A DNA stretch of 64,000 bases from Otatea glauca (taxonomy: Eukaryota > Streptophyta > Magnoliopsida > Poales > Poaceae): assembly GCA_036346275.1 (NCBI GenBank), contig CM070715.1:72341667-72405666 (forward strand). Reading direction: 5' to 3'. The notes under the pieces are model-generated. The model was not told the origin of the DNA, ran no database searches, and saw only the letters and a list, made by a program, of their open reading frames with translations. Numbering within the stretch: the stretch's first letter is position 1; each line of letters starts with the position of its first letter. A program made the translations under genes and the position numbers. Shown piece after piece: positions 49,160-57,600 of the stretch.

Positions 49160-49495
49160 GCCATCACAGACGGTTCGCAAACCACATCACAAACGGTTTT
49201 GTGAGCCATCTGTATCGAAGTGCCATTGATGACAAAGAGTCATCACAAACGATTTTGCAACCGTCAGTGAAAAAACTCATCACAGACGGTTCCAAATTGG
49301 AACCGTCTGTGATGTAGCATTATCATAGACGGTTCCAAAATGGAACCGTCTGTGATGAGGTTATAATCCCAGACGGTTCTAAGTAATAACCGTATGTGAA
49401 GATCCCTTCATCACAGACGGTTCCAATGTGGAACCGTGTGTGTTGAACTTCATAGACGTTTCTTCCTTCGAACCGTCTGTGATGTTAATTTTCTA
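49160..49495 (-). repeat. 3' subterminal repeats of element C
   Basis: Six or more hairpin pairs such as TCACAGACGGTTCC...GGAACCGTCTGTGA with spacers of 5-7 bases. Confidence 0.88.
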
Positions 49496-49513
49496 TTTTT
49501 TACTAAATTTTAA

Positions 49514-49552
49514 TTTATTGGCTAGCCTGAGGAAATGCTAGCCATGCCCTCT
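49514..49552 (-). terminator. 3' hairpin box with AATAAA (CACTA element C)
   Basis: On the minus strand: AGAGGGCATGGCTAGC, spacer, GGCTAGCC, then AATAAA (49514-49519). It matches 15211-15250 almost base for base and lies about 270 bp downstream of the protease stop. Confidence 0.58.
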
Positions 49553-49825
49553 GAAACAAAAGGTAGTACACAGCATGAGCAGCATATTATTATGACATAC
49601 ATTTAAAAATGAACTCCAACCACATGTTACACAACATACAGCGTATCCATTTCATAAATCAACTCAGATCGCACATTATAACATATGTACAACGCATCCA
49701 TTTCAGAAATTAACTCACATATATACTAACTAATTGGATTCAGAACTACAAATGACAAATTCACAACATAAGGTTCACAAATTAATTAATTCTGAATGCA
49801 TGGTAGTTAACAAATTCACAACTCA

Positions 49826-51480
49826 TCAGTTGAGCCCTGAGTAGCATCTGCCCTTTGGATGTAAGACCTTAGGCAGTAAGAAGGCACAGAGGTTTCCTCG
49901 AATACTTAGCAGGTTAGTCTTTTCCAATGCAGATTTAGCGCATTGCCAAGCCTGTCGATGAGATGATTAAAGTCTTGCGTGAATATAAATTGATAAGTGG
50001 AGACAATTATTGCAAGATTGACAGACCTCTATATCATTGATATTGTGTGAACCAACGACGAGTCCCATGTTGTGGCAAACGTAGAATCCACATAGGTTAG
50101 TGCCCTTTGGCTGCTGGTGGCACTGCCAAAACATAATAGGCTAATTAGTTCCTAAGGTATTATTATAGAGTGTAAGGATTATTGCGTACTATTGGATACT
50201 GGAAAGTTATAAGTACGCTTTAGAGTCGTTGGGCCGCCCTTCTTGTGTCTCCCTCCCCTATATTTGTAGACACCAAACGACGTGTCGAGTAATTGTTTGA
50301 TAGGCTGCAAGTCGTGGGTGCCCCCTTTTTAGAATCAAGGTAAATTACTCGGTTCTCTCTCGGTATAATTACGAGTAGAACCCAGTGAAACCTACATAGG
50401 TATGTCGTTATAGTCACTGAACCTACCTTCGAGGTACGATATATAGTCCAAATCAACAAGTGTAGCATCTAGAAGAAGCACTTACCCCGGGTTGTGTGGT
50501 AAAAGTATGAATTTTTTGTCTAAATGAGCCAGCATTACTTTTTCAACGTACTCGTGGACGACTCGTATATTTTCGTCCATGGGTTTCCTAATCATTCCAT
50601 CATTCTTACGCTCAACTGAGTGCCACTGAAGCAATTTTGCCTCTTTTGGGTTAGCAAATAAACGCTTCAAACGGAGAATTATAGGCAGATACCACGCCAC
50701 CTTAGCGGGAGGTCCTTTTTTCAACTCCATGCCCTCGTCGTCATCATCCGATCTATCTTTACGCTTGTACCGGGATGGGTTGCACATCGAACATACATAT
50801 AAGTTTGCGTACTCTTTGCGGTAGAGGATATAGTCGTTCGGACAGGCATGTATTCTTTCTACTTCCATTCCCAAGGGACAAAGAACCTTTTTGGCTTTGT
50901 AGGTGGTTGTTGGCAACTCGTTTCCCTTCGAAAGCATATCCGTTAACAGACCTAACAGCACTGTGAAACTCTTGTCAGACCATCCGTTGCTTGCCTTTAA
51001 TTTCAGCAGTTCCAGCACGGACGACAACCTTGTGTATTTGAACTTACAACCCGGGAACAAAGGTTTCTCTAAGTCGTCCATCAAGCCTCAGAATTTTACA
51101 TGCTCCTGCTCATCAAGGTTCCCTTCTTCATACCGTAGCATCTGATCCAGATTGTCATCGTGAAACCTATCCTCATCGAAAGCACAGTTGATATGTACTT
51201 CGTCGACGATGGTACTACTACTTGGTCCCTGCGTAATCTGCTCTTCACCGTGACTGGTCCAACATGTATACCCCTTTTTGAAACCCCGTAGAATCAAGTG
51301 TGCTTCGATCTGTGCTGGGTTCCGAAACATCCTCAGATTCTCGCATTCAATGCATGGACAAGGCATAAATTCCACCCCCTTGATCAACAAATCTTCCTCT
51401 GCACTCCTTCTAAAAGCGGAGACACCATTAATGTACTCGGTGCTTGCACGGTTTTTAGTTTACATCCAGCTTCGGTCCAT
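49826..51480 (-). pseudogene. Chimeric TNP2 N-terminus fused to C48/Ulp1-like protease
   Basis: The start MDRSWM at 51480 is followed by a stop at codon 7. A zinc-type segment (CPCIECENLRMF, LRGFKKGYTCWTSHGE) is open to 51088. After one more stop, 51084-50482 is open for 200 codons: GWSDKSFTVLL, LCPLGMEVERIHAC and VAWYLPIILRLKRLF, up to KNDGMIRKP near 50585. There it joins MDENIRVVHEYVEKVMLAHL and KKFILLPHNPG, text belonging to the second CACTA gene, without a frame change. A donor GTAAGT (near 50485) and an intron lead to FHWVLLVIIPRENRVIYLDS (about 50335-50400), VYKYRGG, then KGTNLCGFYVCHNM with the catalytic-type Cys at 50090-50092. The end aligns with the other copies and stops at 49826. 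The DDE-type core and the Transposase_24 region are deleted. Confidence 0.8.
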
Positions 51481-51489
51481 CTAAAAGAA

Positions 51490-51835
51490 CGAATGGATAT
51501 GTAAACATATGCATGTAAGCTACATCTTCAGTGTAATGCAATTAGAACAAATGGATCTACACAAAGCTATAGCAAATGTATGTACTTTACATCACAGAGA
51601 ACAAATGTATCTAAAACAAGCTAGATTTAGAAAATGACCAGCTTCATTTCCCTCTTTACCAAGCTAGATCTTAAATATAACGCAAATATGAATCAATTAC
51701 TACTTTACATCACAGAGAACAAATGGATCTACACCTAGTTGTAGAACTGGCCAGCTTCATTTCCCTCTTTACCAAGCTTGATCTAAAATATAATACAATT
51801 ATGAAGCAATTACTAACCTTAGATGATGTAGACCA
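51490..51835 (-). repeat. TNP2 leader repeats of element C
   Basis: Units sharing CATCACAGAGAACAAATG, GCTAGAT, CAGCTTCATTTCCCTC and TACCAAGCT. They are the reverse-complement relatives of the 2876-3245 array. Confidence 0.6.
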
Positions 51836-51960
51836 CAAGGATCTACAATTACACATCCAAATCTAGGGTATCTTTCAGCAGAATGCCTCTCATTCACAGC
51901 CACATCGAAAATATCTAGGAAACCCTAAAAATACAGAGGAGATCGATCGGCTCTTTGTTC

Positions 51961-52117
51961 GTATATATAATGTAGTGATCATCATAGACGGTTTGTGGAT
52001 AAAACCGTCTGTGAGGGATTTGACATCACAGACAGTTTTTGGATAAAACCGTCTGCGATTACGTCATCACAGATGGTTTTATCCACAAACCTTCTGTGAT
52101 GTTCCTAATGCGTAGTG
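51961..52117 (-). promoter_or_regulatory. Internal CACTA terminus, subterminal repeats and TATA box (element C)
   Basis: Reading inward on the minus strand from 52117: CACTACGCATTAGG, then three ACAGACGGTT/AACCGTCTGTG pairs, then TTATATATAC at 51961-51970 about 8 bp after the last pair, followed by the TNP2 leader. This is what a CACTA 5' end with its promoter looks like, yet it lies 1 kb inside the element defined by the TTA duplication. Confidence 0.62.
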
Positions 52118-52298
52118 TTTTGAGTTGATCTCTTCGTGTTCCCAAGAATTAGACCATCTGTTGAAATTCCACATCGAAGACCGTGTTCTATGCGTTTCAT
52201 TTCCCAATGCAGATCGTTAATTGCACTTCGGCGACGATATATATTGCATCGATCGATAGCATTCCACATCCCTCACTGCAATTGTCTCCGACACCACC

Positions 52299-52721
52299 AT
52301 GAGCAACAAAAAAGACAGCACCTCCTCTATCGGCTCCGCCGCCCGGCCTCCGACGACGGCTCCACCATCGCCATCACCTCTAGTACCACCAACTAACCCT
52401 CCGCCACTGCCAACGTCCCAGCCTTAGAGACCCCTGCGGGAATGGCTGCGGTGCCATGCCGACACCATATCAACGAATTGTTCGCTCCCTCCGCGGAAAG
52501 CGGGCACTTCTGCTCCCTCCACCTCAAGCGTTGGCGTCGGCCAGAAGCATCTGCCGCCAACATCCTCCTCCACCTCCGACGATAGCTACGACTCGTCGGA
52601 GGGCTATCGTGACGGCTGGGAGCTGGAGGATGACCCAGACAGAGCGGGTTCGAGCGAGGACCCCGACGGCCGCAGCGACAACGACTTCGACGACTCCAGG
52701 GATGACGAGGACATCAACTAG
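52299..52721 (+). pseudogene. Small acidic-tailed ORF of element C (one in-frame stop)
   Basis: From ATG 52299 the frame runs 141 codons to TAG at 52719-52721, broken by one TAG near 52425. The first 42 residues are Ser/Pro/Thr-rich (SSIGSAARPPTTAPPSPSPL). The last 40 are strongly acidic (SDDSYDSSEGYRDGWELEDD, then DGRSDNDFDDSRDDEDIN). A TATA-like GATATATATTG lies at about 52234-52244. It is transcribed divergently from the transposase and toward the 53149 end. I do not recognise a family. It could be an element gene or a captured host fragment. The GC bias and clean stop favour past coding. Confidence 0.45.
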
Positions 52722-52845
52722 ACATACCTAGTAGCTAGCTATGGATTGAAATTTTTGTATATATATGTGATGCATGCAAGCTAGCTGGTTCTTATATATA
52801 TGAAAAATTCATGCATGTTTCCTTTAACTGTTGAGCTAGTTTAAT

Positions 52846-53149
52846 CATTAGAGATGGTTTGTAGATAAAAACGACTGTGATATTTCCCTACTCACAGATG
52901 GTTTTATCCGCAAACCGTCTGTGCAATTCCCTGCATTATCACAGACGGTTTGTGGATAACACTGTCTGTGATGTATTACTCATCACAGATGGTTTTATCC
53001 TTTGAGGATAAAACCGTCTGTGATGTTTGCACATCATAGACGGTTTTAGCCACACACCGTCCGCGATGTGCACAAGTATCTTCACAGATGGTTTTCTTAA
53101 AAAAACCGTCTGTGATGAAATGTCTAATATAACCTCTTTTGTAGTAGTA
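52846..53149 (-). repeat. Outer subterminal repeats and terminus of element C (5' side)
   Basis: Five or more hairpin pairs with arms such as CACAGATGGTTTTATCC and GGATAAAACCGTCTGTG, ending CTCTTTTGTAGTAGTA next to the TTA duplication. Confidence 0.85.
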
Positions 53150-53574
53150 TTATGTCTCTAACAAGAAAATGCAATCCTAAAGACAATCCAACAATTTAAG
53201 TCTAGGAATGTAAATTGCAATAATATAAATAAGAATTGCAAGCAAACACAAAGAGAGACACCGATGTTTTACTGTGGTGTTCAGAGACTTGCCGGTCTGG
53301 CCAAATCCACGTGGAGGCAAGCCCAAACCACTTTGGACCGGCTCCACGAATTGAGCACCCGCCTTGATTCTACTAGTGGTAGCTCTTTTCCTTCCGGGTA
53401 GGCGAGCTCCGACCTTCACAACTTTGCCAGGCCTTCTCACAATCTCCTTGGGAGGGTCACCGCACATGACTTCTCCACACGCCGTCTAGGTGTCGGCAAA
53501 CACCAAGAGTAACAAGTCAAGCCCTCTAGCTTGAGCTCCACCATGTACAACACATGTCCAATGGTGATCACCGA

Positions 53575-55470
53575 GTGCAACACATGCACAAGGCTCCCTC
53601 AAGTGCAACACTTGCACAAGAGGCTCTCAATCCTCTCCTAATTGCAACACATGCAATTAGAGCTCACTCCTAGCTCAAGAACCAAATTTGAGAATGCAAC
53701 AAAAGCACAAGACCATACAAATGCTCAATAAGGCCAACAACAACCAAATGCCAGCCCCCAAAGCTTCTTATATAGCCTCCACAAGAAAAACTAGCCGTTG
53801 GGGGGCAAAATGGGTAAAAATGCCCAGGAAATCCAGTCATACCGCCTTAGGGCCAGTATGATCGCTCCTCATAGGCCAACGTCTAAAAAACTAGCCGTTA
53901 CTTAGAAAATCCAATCATACCAAACCCCAAAAATTGCATACCCCTTCTCTAGAAAAAATGCACCGAAGTGACCCCGGTCACACCACCGGTCGATATGACC
54001 AGAGAGGGTTCGGTCATACCGCTAGCCGGTATTTTCGGAGTGACTCCGATCAGACCACTGCTACAGCTACGAAAAAGCTCATAACTTTTCACTCCGAACT
54101 CCGATTAAGATGATCTTGGACTCTATGCGAAGCTTATCACGAGTGCTACAATCCCCACACTTTTTCAAGATTTAAGCAACCATAGATATTTTAAATATCA
54201 CAAAAACAAAACTTCAATGTAGTCACTCAAGTCTAAAATATGATTTTCTCGAAATCCCTCAGATAGACTTGATCAAGAGTGTGACTACAAGCTAGCAAGA
54301 GTTAATAAGATCAAATATTGAGCCATCTGATGATCAACTCATGATCAAAACAATTTTGCAAATTCTAATCACATGCTCCAATATCAAATGCATGAACACC
54401 AATATTTTGCAAAACATATTTGCAAATATATCTTGCAAAGAAGAGCAATCAAGATCATATCTTAAAGCCATGTGATGATCAACACATGATCAAACCAATT
54501 TGCATACACATTTGCAAACCGTATTTACATGCCCCAAGATAAGATTCAATTAAACCATATTTTGAAAAAACTCCCTTTGCAAACACAAAGCATAAACTTA
54601 TCTTATCCTTTGTGATGATCAACACATGATCAAGTCACAAGCTAAGACTTTGATGCATTAGCTCTCTATTTGCATCACATGCAAATATCTAGCTCCATAC
54701 AAACAACCACTTAAACCAACTTGCATAAGCTATCTCCCTTTTTGCAACAAATGCAAATCCATAGCTATATGCAAAAACTAAATCAAGATTCAATATGAAG
54801 CAAGCAAGAGCTGTCTTATTTGCAACACATGCAAATACTTACCTCATACAAAATCCAAACAAGAGAGTGAGCTAGAGTGAACCGGATTGAGTTCATCAAT
54901 ACATGATGAAGCTCAAGGAAAATGACTTAACCCCTCTTAATAGTACGACAACCTAACTAGCAACCCGGTCTCCCATCTAAACATCGAGACCGGTAAAAGA
55001 CTAGGAACACATCCTTAGCCCTAGTTAGTTTAGCCCTAGTTAGTTTTACCTTTGCCTCTAGCGATCCACTTGGAGCTTTTATTATATCCAATCATCTTCT
55101 CTTTAGGATCGAATCTTCTTCTTGTTCATCACCACATGATGAATCTTCTAGCTCTTCTCTTCACATCGGGATCACCTCTTGAAGCTGATCAACACATGAT
55201 GACTTCTCGTTCCTATTTCTTTATTTTCTTGGACTCAACCTACTTCACAACTCATAGAAGATGTTATTCCAACAAACACGGTTGTCTCAATCATCACCGC
55301 ACTCCATTAACACATAATGGATGCCTCCATGATCGATTGAGCACAACCCAAATGAATTTGAATGATTTAAAGGTGTCTTGAGTACTTTGATGCAACTAAT
55401 GCATGATTATACTCAAGAACTTTTCGCTTGTACTTAACCAACGAATAAACACCATCAACACATGATGAAG
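53575..55470. repeat. Dispersed short hairpins with a constant five-base spacer (ACACA)
   Basis: About a dozen inverted repeats with stems of 5-9 bp around ACACA or a one-base variant. Examples: GTGCA/TGCAC (53575-53589), CTAATTGCA/TGCAATTAG (53638-53660), TGATCA/TGATCA (54331, 54476, 54616), ATTTGCA/TGCAAAT (54668, 54818), TTCATCA/TGATGAA (54892, 55125), TCCATTA/TAATGGA (55303-55321), CATCA/TGATG (55453). They lie within the Copia-type LTR DNA, around and upstream of its TATA box. No coding function is apparent. Confidence 0.75.
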
Positions 55471-56322
55471 TGTTCTTTGATTGATTGAAAGACAACCGAA
55501 CTCAATTTAAATTTTATTTAAATTGACACGAGTATATATTAACTACAAAAGTTTCATATACTCATTTTGATGGTTACCAAGTAATGATCCAAATTATGTT
55601 GGAGTGGTGGAAAGGGATCAATACTCTTCATACCATCAACTATAGAATAAACTCCATTAAATGTGTGCATACAAATAATTGAACTTGAATCAATATGCAC
55701 ATATTCAAAATTTTGATAGCTTTGGAGTTTATCCTATATTGCCATGAGTATACTACAACTACACAAGTTAAATATACTCAAGGGGTTATTTCAAAGTAAT
55801 GATCCTTGATATAGAAAGATGAATTAGATCAATACTACTGAAAAATCAAGGTAAAGTATGAACTCCCCCCAAAATGTGTGCATTCATGTACATATGGAAT
55901 TCAAAATATTATGCACATCTTAAGATTGAGACTACAGTGAAGTTCATCCTTTATCTTGAATCCAAGGAATGCATCTAGAAATAATGGAGTTGTATTGGAT
56001 GCATACCTTTGGGATTTCCATTTTTCAATGAGATGAGTTAATCAAAGATATACTCAATAAAAGAGTTAGTCTCATATTTAGATTTATCAATATGATCGTG
56101 AATATTATATCCAAGGAATGCAACAAGATATGATAATATGAACTCGAATGCATTCCTTTGATATTTCCATATTTTTTATCCAAAAGAGACTAAAGAGAGT
56201 TAAGCTCAACAAAAGTGTTAGTCTCATAAAAGGATTGTCATTAATTAACAATTGAGACTAATCAATATTATGATTATCAAAAGAGTTAGTCTCAATATTA
56301 GATTTGTCATTAACACCAAAAC

Positions 56323-57600
56323 TGTAATATCCCATTTTAATTTTGAACCGCTTTGGGGTTGTTTTGGGGCTGCGTGGGCTGTTTTTGTCTTTGGAGGGCT
56401 GTCTTTGGGCTGCTAGTGGCCTATTTTGGATCATGTGGGGGGATTCTTTCCTAACCCTAGCCCACCCCTCCCCTCCTCTTTCCAGCTACACCATCCCCTC
56501 CTCCCAGCCGTCCTCCCCCTTGGAATTCCCAGCCATCGCTGGTTCTTGCGTCTTCAGGTCTCCTTCTTCTTGGTGTAGCCATGGAGACACCTCCCCTCAT
56601 CACTCCTTCTTGTGCAACCTTGAGGGCAAGTGAAGGTACAATTTTTTTAGGGTTTTGGTTGGTGTTTTGGTTGCTATTTCCAGGAGGTTTTATGTTAGTT
56701 TTACCCATTCTAGAGACGGGATTAGATTTGTTTGGGGATCCTACATTTTCTGCAGTCTGTGTTCACGAGCAATGCAGATTGCGTTCTTTGGATTGAGTTT
56801 CAAGGCAGATCCGGTGAGTTTCAAGGCATATCCGGTAAGTTTTAGGGGGTTGCATGTTGTGAAAGTTGTAGATCATTGTCTTAAATTTAATTAGAGATCT
56901 AGATCACGAATTTTGGATAAGCGGTTTAAAAGTTATGGCTGATTGAAGTCTGCTGTCTAGAATATGTCTCTACTGGCAGCAGTCGCAGAAAACTATAGAT
57001 TAGGGCTATCTAGAAGCAGAATTAAATTTTATAATAATCATATAAAGTTAGAAAATTTCCTGTAGATTTCTGAAATGTCATCTTTCACTTCATTTGGAAT
57101 TGTATAAAATTAGTTATGCCATTTTGAAGCCTGCTGTCTAGTGTGGCAGCAGATTGGGTTTCAGGGCTAAATGATTTATTTAAGAAAGTTGGTTAACGGG
57201 AAATGTGTGGGTAATTTCTAGTAGTTTCATATATTTCTTGATCTCTGAGGTTTAGTTTATTAGGGTGAGACTTATAACCTTTAGACCCATGGGTCAGAAA
57301 AGGGGCGGTTTTGTGCGCCGAGCGAGAAAGTTATTAAAATTGGGGTAGGGCGTAGGTTCGATGTCGCTAAATTTATTGCCTATGCGGTGATTGCATTGTT
57401 GAGTTGTATGCAAATTATTTTCAGGTGGTGTGACTTCAGGAGTGGCCTCAACCCCGCACCACTCCGCTCCTCATGGTTAAGGCAAGTGCATGGTAGAATG
57501 ATAATTTGGTTGTGGAATGAATTGTTGTTTAGATTGATAAATATCACCTTGCTATTTTATATGATTAATGTTAATCTTTGGGCACCAGGAAATACGAATC
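56323..57600 (+). mobile_element. Gypsy LTR, plus strand, 5' part
   Basis: It starts TGTAATATCCCATTTTAATT, the signature start of large grass Gypsy LTRs, directly against the Copia-type DNA. It runs through AT-rich and C-rich zones to TCAGGTGGTGTGACTTCAGG and AAGGCAAGTGCATGG. The downstream boundary is uncertain because another Gypsy LTR in the opposite direction follows. Confidence 0.5.

Larger units (their letters stand above)
49144..53149 (-). mobile_element. CACTA element C, internally deleted, 4.0 kb
   Basis: The left end CACTACTACACAAAAGG (49144) pairs with TACTACTACAAAAGAGG read inward from 53149 (first base C to T). A perfect TTA triplet flanks both (49141-49143 and 53150-53152). Both ends carry TCACAGACGGTT...AACCGTCTGTGA arrays, the family of element A. 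It keeps the N-terminal third of TNP2 fused to the C48 protease (minus strand) and a small acidic ORF on the plus strand. A further CACTA-type end (CACTACGCATTAGG inward from 52117) lies inside. Confidence 0.85.
48957..56322 (-). mobile_element. Copia-type LTR DNA (SIRE/Maximus-like), split by CACTA element C
   Basis: The left edge (plus strand AAGATCGAGGATGCCGACTA then GAGGGGGGTGAATAGG, 48957-49000) is the reverse complement of a phrase typical of the 3' end of large plant Copia LTRs. A minus-strand TATA box (TATATAAG, 53767-53774) lies at a plausible R position. The right edge (GTCATTAACACCAAAA) matches the start of such LTRs and is cut by a Gypsy LTR at 56323. Without the CACTA element it would be about 3.3 kb. 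No gag or pol is attached. The region 53575-55470 holds the constant-spacer hairpins described in the findings. Confidence 0.5.

Noticed and set aside
49160..49495. Regular short repeats resembling a CRISPR array
   Set aside because: Units are inverted pairs with divergent arms at a CACTA end in a plant genome; no leader or cas genes.
52111..52117. GCGTAGTG as the outer end of element C
   Set aside because: The flanking triplets would be TTA and TTT, whereas the 53149 end gives a perfect TTA pair and a better terminal match. Kept as an internal terminus only.
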